NCBI GenBank assembly: GCA_034401795.1
Contig: CM067365.1
Span: 8,652,009 to 8,716,008, forward strand
DNA length: 64,000 nt
Direction of reading: 5' to 3'
Source: Chaetoderma sp. LZ-2023a
Lineage: Eukaryota > Mollusca > Caudofoveata > Chaetodermatida > Chaetodermatidae
The position numbers were made by a program, and so were the translations under genes. Positions 55,740 to 64,000 of this stretch are shown in pieces. A model generated the notes under the pieces. That model was given only the letters and a program-made list of their open reading frames with translations, searched no databases and was not told the origin of the DNA. Position 1 is the first letter of the stretch. Each line of letters opens with the position of its first letter.

Positions 55740-56517
55740 GTTCCTTTATGGAGGCTCAGAGAACTTTAGAGGATCAAGGGCAAAAGGCTGTAGTTTCATT
55801 GTCACAATCATGTAACAAGTTTGTATGGTTAAAGCCATATTATTACTGTAAACTGTTTGACAAACTGGTGACACCAATATTATCTTAAGGTATGAGGATT
55901 CCACCAAAGCTATGAAGTCGAATGTTTTGTAAACAGATTTGAAAAATTAAGCAAAGTACCCCAAATTGTATTATATATGGGGAGTTGTGGGGTGCCTCTG
56001 TCCCTGATGAGAGAAGTAAGAATTTTAAAATATTGGTTCAAGATTCTGGAACCTGACGATCACAAATTAGTAAAATGTCTGTGTAAAGCAATGTATAATG
56101 ACTGGTTTAATGATAATTACTGTAATAACTGGGTCAGAAAACTGTGAGATTTGTTATGTACTCGCTGATTTAATTATGTATGGGAGACACAAGGCGAGAA
56201 TGTCGATAGGGTGCATTTTATTTTTCTGTACAAGCAGATGGCTATGGATAATCAGAAAATGTAGGTTATATAAACATATTTCGCCGGATTTATCATATAA
56301 ACATTATTTAGTCAACGTTGAAATTGCCAAACACAGACATACATTGTGCCAGCTTCGAATGGGTTCGCATAAATTACACATAGAAACGGGTCGATGTCAT
56401 AAGCCTTTAGCAACACCGTTGATTGAGTTAATATGTTTCCCATGCGACGATCTGGAAGACGAGTACCATTCTATTTTAGTTTGCCACTATTTCAAGAATA
56501 CCGAAAGAAAAGTATAA
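55740..56517 (+). pseudogene. LINE reverse-transcriptase C-terminal remnant
   Basis: Frame-broken remnant: QKAVVSLSQSCNKF ... KLFDKLVTPIL, then YGELW-type residues, and from 56098 a 139-codon frame with KHRHTLCQLRMGSHKLHIE and CFPCDDLEDEYHSILVC. That last part is the C-x2-C ... H ... C module and its preceding helix. It corresponds segment by segment to the minus-strand remnant at 61529-62880 (YGELGRYP; KLRTANHRLPIE; CPLCNNN ... DEYHYLFLC), so both come from one LINE lineage. RT catalytic motifs are absent here. Confidence 0.75.
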
Positions 56518-57240
56518 AATCCTACTAATTGCAACATCCAAGTGTTTATAAATTGACCAAATTATTGAACTCCACAGATCATCAGGTTCTGAAGGGGCTC
56601 GCAGCATTTACTTACAATGCATTTTTAAGCAGGCTGAACTTGTAGAACGAATGCTTCCTCAGCAAGACACTTTAGTCTCCCTAAATTATATACACAATTG
56701 TGCTCGGGTAGGTTGATTGGGCAATTTGGTGAAAATCTGAGCTTTTACGAAGAAGTCATCGGAAACTGTCAATACACATCTCTGCATTTGCCTCACTTTG
56801 CTAAAAGAATTATATGGTCATAGACCCACAGATAGGTTCACAATGAAGGTGGTTTGGTCAATATCCTATTATACGGAATCTGAGGGACCCATGTTTCGGG
56901 TGAGCATTAGGCCATTTGTTTTATCTTTCTGCCTAGAAAATTTTAGCATGTTTAACTCTACGAATTGTATTGCATAGTATTATTCATCTCATAGGTAATA
57001 TGTTATATATTGGTGACAACTGTAGAAATAATATGCTCAAGCCATGTTTTAGCTGTGTGAGCCCGCCTTTACAAAAGTTATTTGTGAATATAACGCTAAA
57101 GAGAATTTCACTGTATTGGTTATTAAATTAGGTATCTAGATAATTGTATAGCATACTAATTTAATTGTCAATATGTATAACGTATACATGTACACTCAAG
57201 GGCCTATGGGTTATAGTGAAAATAAATCAATCAATCAACC
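55740..57240 (+). mobile_element. LINE 3' fragment
   Basis: The RT thumb/C-terminal coding remnant (55740-56517) is followed by about 700 bp of AT-rich 3' untranslated sequence. It ends gaaaataaatcaatcaatca at about 57220-57238, an (AATC)n tail typical of LINE 3' ends. Confidence 0.75.
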
Positions 57241-57304
57241 ATATAATCTCAGTTCTATTCGCGCTAAACTGATTGGCTACTACTTCCTACAGGCAAAATT
57301 CTGT

Positions 57305-57500
57305 CTAATCCTAAAAACAATTTGACTAAAAGCCGTTGCTTCCAGAGACAGGATCTAAGGTAAGTTACACGAAATTAAAAATATTCAGTAGGCATCATGT
57401 TGCAACCTTGGACAGCAGCAGGTATTTTGAAATCATTTTTACCGAAACTCGTTGCTTCCCCCAGAAACACTGCCTTTCAAATATAATGTTTTCAAAAGGA
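57305..57500. repeat. Two decayed hairpins of the GAAAGTTG-related subtype
   Basis: caatttgactaaaagccgtt with aaaatattcagtagg (57305-57392), and gtattttgaaatcatttt with gcctttcaaatataatg (57420-57500). Stems weak. Confidence 0.45.
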
Positions 57501-57943
57501 TCAATAGTGAACTAACAGTAGCGAGTTAATCGCTCTATATCGGCGCCTATAGCGAATATTATTCATACCGATTACTAAACTATGTTCAGGTTTGCTTTTG
57601 TTGTATTCAAGTACGCGGTATACCTGCACACACAGTTGACACACGGCGGAGTGCGAAGCACCAGTTACGTCACTAATTGGTTCCGAGTTAAGCGCCCCTA
57701 GATTTAGCAAATGCTTTTTCTCAAATAATCCCAATTCATTTCCATTTTTACCGGTGGTATTTTATTTAATATTGTGTGAAATTACCAATAAACATCATTT
57801 GTTATTTCCCTTTTCCCTTCCTTTAATTTGTTCCAGATAAAAAGGTAATTAACCCGCTTAACGCAAGAAACCAATTATAACAAATTATAAGTGTTGTATG
57901 AAATACTACGTAGACTATGTGAAGCCAATGGACCATTACAGTT
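57501..57943. other. No gene recognised
   Basis: A 77-codon minus-strand frame (57501-57734) shows no recognisable motif. Confidence 0.5.
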
Positions 57944-58311
57944 TATCCATCCGTCATATGACGTCATAATCAACTACGTGACGAGTAGGATGACGTCATA
58001 TTCAATTACAGCATGGATGACTCGATGTAGTCCGTTTTAATAATCTGACACGTTGACGAATTGTATGTCTTTACTATTTAATAAACATGCGGTTGAATAA
58101 TTTGAAACTAATTTAATTGGACGCTGTTGCTGCAGCAACAGCACTCAGTAAAATTAGTTTCAAAATATTCAACGGCTTACCTGTATAGTGGTCTGGCAAT
58201 TAGTTAGGAAATTCAGGGATCGATCAACATAGCTTGATTAGGGAGGTGTGGGTGGAGGTTAGTTAGAGATGGGCGGGGCATAGCTAAAACTGGAAAGGTT
58301 CATTGCCCTAG
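57944..58311 (+). mobile_element. Family A MITE copy
   Basis: Left end caatggaccattacagttta; CREs at 57959-57966 and 57991-57998; gaattgtatgtctttactat; palindrome 58090-58173 with a compact gctgttgctgcagcaacagc centre; gatcgatcaac; terminal aaactggaaaggttcattg. One of the most complete copies. Confidence 0.9.
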
Positions 58312-58573
58312 GGAGCAACAGATGCCAACCAAATTGAAATAGTCGACAGGTTACCTATTTGTTTGCTGAGAAATACTATATTATGGGCCCAGTCTAAACA
58401 GGGTCGAGTACGATTTGATGAGTGCTGTCCAGGGATGGGCCACGCATCATTAGTTATAACTACTATTGGCTTATTAGTTAAAACGACTGTCATTTATCAT
58501 AAATCTACGTATTTTATTGGCTGATCAACTAAATTGGTTTTGGATACTTATAATTATTTGTCGGTTTGGAGCA

Positions 58574-58583
58574 TATAATAAAT
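58574..58583 (+). promoter_or_regulatory. TATA-like box upstream of peptide gene candidate
   Basis: tataataaat about 95 bp before the ATG, with aaattggttt 40 bp further upstream. Plausible position; not proven. Confidence 0.3.
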
Positions 58584-58675
58584 AAGCTATTGAAATCTAA
58601 AAATTAGTATTGCGGGTACAGTTTTAGCAAAAACAACTCGAACAGAATTTGACACTTTTAAACACTGCTTAGAGA

Positions 58676-58904
58676 ATGAAGAGCTTGTTAGCATTCGGCG
58701 TCGTTGCTATCGTTCTCGTTGTCATTGGACACCAAGGTAATTTAATTAGATTTAAGTAATTAACTGATATAAATTATTGATTGTCATTTGGTAGCCATTG
58801 GCACCCCAGCATTAACACGCCAGCGCAGAGAGCCTTGGAATTCGCTTTACTCGGAGCCATCAAATACAAAGCCAGGAGAGGACGTCATTGCATTAATCTG
58901 CTAA
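58676..58904 (+). CDS. Candidate two-exon small secreted peptide precursor (56 aa)
   Basis: Predicted as join(58676..58736, 58795..58904). Exon 1 encodes a textbook signal peptide: MK, then a long hydrophobic stretch (LLAFGVVAIVLVVIG). It ends at a phase-1 donor (CACCAAG|GTAATT). The 58-bp AT-rich intron ends in TTTGGTAG; it has no strong polypyrimidine tract. Exon 2 continues AIGTPALT-RQRR-EPWNSLYSEP and ends with a single cysteine before TAA. RQRR is a furin/prohormone-convertase-type cleavage site. A neuropeptide-like or secreted effector precursor would fit: signal, short spacer, tetrabasic-like site and about 25-residue product. It is not recognised as a known family. The intron is very short, no polyadenylation signal is visible nearby, and the hydrophobic exon could occur by chance, so confidence is moderate. 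Confidence 0.4.
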
Positions 58905-59282
58905 GCATGCTATGAGGTGACATCAAGAAAACAGGACTCGGTTGTATCAAGTCAAGAATGGACCTGAGGAAGCGAAGGATTTCGGTGGAGGGCAAGATAC
59001 AGTGGGCAAAAGCGTAAAAGGGCTGATTGCAGCTGTATGATGTTTCTACTACTACAGCCGCAAAATACAGTAATCATATGTATTGACATTGAACAGGGTA
59101 ACTAACCAAGTTACTAGCTTCATAGAATCTGCCTAGATATGAGTATTGACATCATATACTTTGCACTAATGCGGATTATTTTGAGAGTAATTTGTTTATA
59201 GGTTTTTGCTCCATATGTTATCTGGAAGTTATTGGTTTGATTGGCGTATATCGAGTCCCTGATACCAGGTCTCATTAACGCC
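58905..59282. other. No gene recognised
   Basis: Downstream flank of the peptide candidate. A continuation in another frame (CYEVTSRKQDSVV) ends quickly; no polyadenylation signal found. Confidence 0.5.
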
Positions 59283-59515
59283 ATTCTAGGCTGGTTTTAT
59301 TTCATCCTATTATTGGTAGCTTCCCCAGTTTTTACACTGGTACCGATTTATACTCCTGGTGGAGAGGCAACGAGAATTGAAGGAGATTGCTTATGTTTCC
59401 AACGATCGCCATGCAGTTGGCCGAACAGAGACGCGATCCAGGGGTCGCCTGTTTCACAACTCTGCTCGTAACAAGCTGAGCTACCGCCGCCTAATAAGCT
59501 ATCTGGGCAGTAGGC
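59283..59515 (-). mobile_element. tRNA-derived SINE, reverse copy
   Basis: Read on the minus strand: a tRNA-like head (gcggtagctcagcttgttac, a normal box A; ggatcgcgtctc as box B region). The same body as 16240-16452 follows (caatctccttcaattctcgt, ccaggagtataaatcggtac), then a tail with ctggggaagc and gaaataaaacca. The head differs from that of the first copy. Confidence 0.75.
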
Positions 59516-59664
59516 TCAATATTTTAATTACAAATCTAAATTTTAAAAAGTGGTTCAATTGAAAACGGAATTATATAGGATTTTCAGAATTCCTTGTGAG
59601 GCTTTGTCGACCGCTGGAATTACGGATTTAGCACATTATATCGTTATTATGGCGTGCTCGAATC

Positions 59665-60000
59665 TGTCTCTGACGTCATAATCAAACACGTGACATACCA
59701 ACCGACGTCACCATCAAAATGACGCAGCTCAGTGACGAAAATCGAACGAAGTGTGTGGCTTTAAGATGAATTTACAATTTATTACAGATTCTGTTGCATA
59801 TTTTGAAACAAATTCTACTGGGAGCTGTTGCTGCCATATGCAGTAAAAGCACCCAAGTCAAATTAATTTCAAAATATTCAACAGCTTGTCTGCATAGTTA
59901 CCTTGAAATTTATATTCTGGGATTTTTAGGTTTTAAAGTTTCAAATATGTTCTAACAGGCGTAAAAGTTGGGCAAAGTTTAGTTGTTAAGGGTTGGGGCA
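59665..60000 (+). mobile_element. Family A MITE copy, right end decayed
   Basis: CRE at 59671-59678 and ccgacgtcacc near 59702, palindrome 59791-59884, then an eroded terminal block (gttgggcaaagtttagttgt). Confidence 0.75.
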
Positions 60001-60093
60001 AATATCAACATAAATAATAAATTTGATTGCATTTATGCCATTATATTATAATAGTTGTCCGCCAGGCAATATATATATAGGATCTGGAATGAG

Positions 60094-60208
60094 GTCGCAT
60101 TTCATATCACTATTTTCAACTGAGTCAAAAATTATCACACTTCACGAGCTTTAGCGATTGCAATGTGATAATTTTCGAGGAGGTTGATAATAGTGATATG
60201 AAATGGGA
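60094..60208. mobile_element. Foldback MITE
   Basis: About 115 bp with inverted ends gtcgcatttcatatcactat / atagtgatatgaaatgggac and inner aaattatcaca / tgtgataattt; centre acgagctttagcgattg. Confidence 0.8.
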
Positions 60209-60209
60209 C

Positions 60210-61010
60210 GGCGTTTGAGATTCTATGTATCATATAAAGTCATATTTTGATAAATTGTCCAATAAAGTCGATTCCTGAAACCCGTTTGAACACACGATTT
60301 TGCGCTGATCGTTTGCGTCGTCGTGACGCATCATTTGTTAAGAGGATAATTAATGCACCACAAAAATAATGACAAACTAAGCATCGTTATTTCGGATTTG
60401 AAATTACTTTTGATCCAACGTTTAAAATTTCTGCGTCTATCATGCAAACGTACACACGTATTTCAACAGTAGGTAGTATATATTAGACAATTTGAATCAA
60501 CAACATAACGTATCCCGTCTTATTTACGTTTTCGCCATCGTCGTTGCTAGGAAATATTCGCTGTGTCACTGGGAATATTGGATTATTATACGTTATCTAA
60601 CCAAATAAAATGTTTTACGCATTATCTAACCAATTAAAAATTTTCGTCAAATATTACACGTGTGTTAAGATTGAGAAATATGGAACGGATTGAAAGACGT
60701 GTTTATATGATAAATTCTAATCGTGTGCACCCAGGAGCCAATAATGCCATATTGAGAAAATAAATCTACTTATATAAATCTATCAACAGCGGCAGCAGGG
60801 AGACCCGTGTGGTCATGTTCCGGCGGTTGGACGGTGCTTGGTCCAAGGTGTCGCATACAGATGGGTCTAGTGTGTTCAGACTGCTCTACCCAAAGAAGCT
60901 TGGTTATGGCGTGTAAAGGGATTGGCGCTCGTTACCGCGGTGGATATTGCTGGACGAGGGCGCGGAAGGAGGCACCGGGTAAGTAACTTTTACATGGTAA
61001 TAAAACTCTC
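60210..61010. other. No gene recognised
   Basis: Contains a short imperfect duplication (ttatctaaccaaataaaa / ttatctaaccaattaaaa, about 60592-60640). Nothing coding recognised. Confidence 0.55.
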
Positions 61011-61157
61011 AATTCAATTCAATTCAATTCAATTTATTGCTCCCAGACTTTATACAACGTGTGTGGGGAGCATATTTACATTCATATAGATATATTCTAG
61101 TGGTAAACAAGGGTACAAGTTTATAGCAGGTTTTTATTGTTTCAACAGAAACAGTAC

Positions 61158-61163
61158 TACTGC

Positions 61164-61259
<96 letters not shown>

Positions 61260-61260
61260 C

Positions 61261-61358
<98 letters not shown>

Positions 61359-61370
61359 CAGGAGTCATCA

Positions 61371-61403
<33 letters not shown>

Positions 61404-61405
61404 TT
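61158..61405. repeat. (AGT)n / (CGT)n microsatellite
   Basis: About 70 AGT units with two short interruptions, then CGT units. It lies in the 3' untranslated region of the LINE. Confidence 0.97.
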
Positions 61406-61528
61406 ATTGTTGTTCTTCAGTACTAGGTCAGGGATAAATACACATTTTAGAGTGTCATAACTATTGTGACTAGTATCTCTGATCTCATTGTATAGCACAC
61501 CTCGGCATACAAAATGAGAACAATTATT

Positions 61529-62869
61529 CTATTTCTGCCCAAAGTGCGCTATAACCTTTGCAGCAAATTGGCATAGTTTTCTTTGCAATGCCAAGTTAGG
61601 AGTCGACAATAGCTTTTCAAATCTATAGTAGTTTGGTGGTGTAGAGTAATAAACAGGTGTGAATAATTTACAGGATTCTTCAAAGAATGGACATAGAAAC
61701 AAGTAATGGTATTCGTCACCAATATCATTATTATTGCATAATGGACATGTTCTGTTGATTTTTGCTATTCCTGCCCAGCAGTCTGTTTCAATTGGTAAGC
61801 GGTGATTGGCAGTCCTAAGTTTCGTAAGGGTTCTTCTACTGGCTTCATTTAATTTTAATAAATATGGCTCTAAACAGATTTTCAATTTAAATATTCTATA
61901 TGTTTCGCCCCCAGATAAATTACTTAATGATTCTTGTCATGTTTGTTTGAACTGATCGATGATTCATTGCTTTATATTATGTATTGTACTTCTTTCCTCC
62001 ATTGATTTGTTGTGAGATCCACAAGTAACTGTACCCTGCGTTATTTAAGATTGATTCGACATACTTAACCCATTTGTATTGAACCCCTCCTCATTGTACT
62101 GTTTATGCATATATTTGTATATTTGATGTGATAATTTATCATGTTTACCGGTTAGAAGTCCTGCCCAGAAATTTAACATTCTGCATTGTACGTTTATTTG
62201 TACAGGATACCTTCCCAGTTCACCATAGACCATTGCAGATGGTGTTGTACGTTTCACTTAGAGAACATATCTCATAAATTTTAGATGGACTTGCTCTAAC
62301 GACTGATATTTTTCAAAACACCATATTTCTCTCCCATGCAATGCTATTAGGGCTATCATTGCATCGAATAACTTAAGTTGGCAGTCAATGGGTAGGCTTA
62401 AGTTGGAGGTACGGCGATACAGGCAATGCATTGCTTTTCGGCATTGTTGTGTAAGGTGCTTAATTCTCTCACCGTATCTTTTGTTTTTTGAAAACATAAT
62501 TCCTAGATATTTATAGCTATCAATAATTTCAATTTGTATATTATTTAGTTTAAAATCCAAAATTTGTGTTAATTTTTGTGCTTGCCCGGAAACGACTATC
62601 TTAGTTTTATTAAGATTTATTTTTAATTTCCATAGTATACAGTAATTATTATATTCAGTCAAGGTTTTCTGGAGATCTTCCTTTCGGTTAGCCATTAATA
62701 CAGTATCGTCTGCATAGAGTAGAGCAAGGATTTTTAGGTATGTTTCTACGTTGTCACTTACACTTATTTCCTTGCCGTCCTTACCATCCAAGTAGTCAAT
62801 TAGATCATTTAAATATAAGCTGAAAAGTACAGGCGAAAGGTTCCCCCCTCCCCACCTCCATTGTCTCAT
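61529..62869 (-). pseudogene. LINE reverse transcriptase, palm to C-terminus
   Basis: Three successive minus-strand frames. 62869-62258 (203 codons): GGNLSPVLFSLYLNDLIDYL, then ALLYADDTVLMA (catalytic YADD), KLKINLNKTKIVV and YKYLGIMFSKN. 62257-62045: MVYGELGRYPVQINVQCRML, the conserved YGELGR block. 61885-61529: KLRTANHRLPIETD and CPLCNNNDIGDEYHYLFLC, the C-x2-C ... H ... C knuckle, ending near AAKVIAHFG. Interruptions between the frames inactivate it. The layout (no RNase H; IE-GR/W then knuckle) matches 55740-56517. Upstream finger motifs and endonuclease are missing. Confidence 0.85.
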
Positions 62870-62942
62870 TGAACGCTTTAGTCATTAAAATTCCAGAATC
62901 ACAATTCCAAAACAAATATGCTGGACATCTTTTGAACAGGCC

Positions 62943-63004
62943 TATTTTGAAAACTAAGCTAGCTGGGAGCTCCAAGTCAAATTAATTTCAAATTATTAAT
63001 CAGA
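62943..63004. repeat. Decayed family A-type palindrome
   Basis: attttgaaaactaagctagc / aaattaatttcaaattatt; the tips and centre are lost. Confidence 0.55.
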
Positions 63005-63094
63005 ATGTTTACTACATTGTAACGAATTTGCCATGTATGATCTTTACCTCTATAACAACATTCATTTTGGCCAAAACACGGCTTCTGTAGTGGT

Positions 63095-63230
63095 CTTGAG
63101 AAATGTTCATTTACACTGCCAACAGAAAACTATTTTTGAAGGATTGTCACTAAAATCACTGGCCCGATAACCGAGACAGTCGTTCCAGTGATTTATTTTC
63201 GAAAATAATATTCGCTTGGTCTGCAAATGC
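63095..63230. repeat. Family B palindrome with flanking blocks
   Basis: gaaatgttcatttacac, aactatttttgaagg, then actggcccgataaccgagac and its partner, ending tatttgcgc-like cttggtctgcaaatgc. It is symmetric over about 110 bp, so the full family B unit is a long foldback, not just the short stem. Confidence 0.75.
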
Positions 63231-63384
63231 AGATCTTCTCTGAGAAAATTGAATAATTCTTGAGCAGATTTGACGATTAAAAAGTCAAATGAGCTGTACT
63301 ATTATTAGCTTGTTGGAGCTCGATAGCCTATTAGTCCCAGGTTCAGTTAGGATCGATTTAATGAAACTATTACTATTATATGCA

Positions 63385-63775
63385 TATTAATGAAGCGTCA
63401 TAATCAACTAAGTGACGTTGAGAATGACGTCATAATCAATGACGTGATAAATGACGTAATTAGGTTCGTCACGAACGCATAAATGGTAATGGACTAATCG
63501 TTGTTGTACGAATTGTATGTTTTTACTATTTAATAAACATGCTGTCGAATATTGTGAAACTAATGTTACTGTGCGCTGTTGCTGCCATTGGCAGCGACAG
63601 CACCCAATCAAATTAGTTTTAAAATATTAAACAGCTTACACATGTATAGTTTTCTGGAAATTAATAGTCAGCGAGTTCAGGGAGCGATCGATCCCAACAC
63701 GAGCTAGGTATGGGTGGAGCTTAGTTAGAGATGGGCGGGGCATAGCTTAAACTGGAAAGGTTCATTGTGTCTGGA
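63385..63775 (+). mobile_element. Family A MITE copy
   Basis: CRE at 63425-63432, tacgaattgtatgtttttac, tatttaataaacatgctgtc, palindrome 63542-63634, gagcgatcgatcccaacac, ggtggagcttagttagagat, terminal aaactggaaaggttcattg. Confidence 0.9.
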
Positions 63776-64000
63776 AGAAGCCTCTTGCCCTCAGGAGTCT
63801 ATCCGTATGTATGTTCGTCCGTCCGTCTGTCATCTGAATACATGTCTATCGAAGCGAATGGACGGATAGATGGAGTGGTAACCGGATGGACCAATTTAAC
63901 CACAAACATAAGATGTGTTTACAAATCTCAATTATCATCAGCAGTAGGGGCATCTAGGTGACATCCATACAATGTTACAGTTCAGAAACATTTGGCTTGT
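63776..64000. other. No gene recognised
   Basis: Begins with a short GTCC-type tetranucleotide stretch (cgtccgtccgtctgtc). No motif seen. Confidence 0.5.

Larger units (their letters stand above)
61011..62880 (-). mobile_element. LINE, 3' half, minus strand
   Basis: RT palm-to-C-terminal coding remnants (62880 down to 61529), then a 3' untranslated region containing a long (ACT)n microsatellite, ending aataaattgaattgaattg at 61012-61034, an (AATTG)n tail. The 5' end is lost near 62880. Confidence 0.85.

Noticed and set aside
61024-61498. Poly-Thr, poly-Tyr and poly-Asp frames
   Set aside because: Products of the (AGT)n/(CGT)n microsatellite in a LINE 3' untranslated region.

Overview
This window is eukaryotic, repeat-dense DNA from an invertebrate. 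The repeat types (CR1/L2-like and RNase H-bearing LINEs, Tc1-like transposons, tRNA-derived SINEs, many foldback MITEs, long microsatellites) suggest a marine lophotrochozoan such as a mollusc. That placement is inference; no conserved host gene fixes the taxon. I see no bacterial operons, rRNA, confident tRNA gene or CRISPR array. One run of exactly 500 N (1693-2192) marks a scaffold gap.

Layout. 1-4370: a 1.69-kb segment present twice around the gap, differing mostly by 1-base indels and probably an unmerged contig overlap; it carries the 3' end of a decayed LINE. 4330-10985: a cluster of about nine copies of one MITE-like family ('family A', about 360-410 bp) with short terminal inverted repeats, a large central palindrome and TGACGTCA palindromes. 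11205-23700 and 47055-50396: four colinear, diverged copies of a promoter-bearing repeat ('family P': CRE, CCAAT and TATA-like boxes near the 5' end; in three copies a small ORF with a conserved start at the 3' end). 13795-15315: a dead Tc1-like element.

27163-38931: the most interesting block. It holds two tandem diverged copies of a large gene family whose C-terminal half combines a FEN/XPG-like nuclease signature with a cysteine-rich CXC (tesmin/TSO1-like) module. Both copies are broken. The second is split by a 3.9-kb LINE whose 14-bp target duplication is visible and whose removal would restore the host frame. Each copy is followed by a hairpin of the same subfamily.

40208-42420: a CR1/L2-like LINE with an undamaged 698-codon RT frame. 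43150-44935: microsatellites and an acidic-protein remnant. 45073-46727: a full-length Tc1-like transposon with perfect 26-bp inverted repeats and an intact DD34E transposase, inserted in a repeat whose empty counterpart lies at about 26352. 50787-57240: fragments of three LINEs. 57944-64000: more family A copies, a candidate two-exon secreted-peptide gene (58676-58904), a second SINE and the 3' part of another LINE.

The genes do not form a pathway. Most coding material is transposon-derived, and nested insertions give a relative chronology. The only sequences that look capable of making an intact product are the Tc1 transposase, the 5'-truncated RT, the small family P ORFs and the secreted-peptide candidate.
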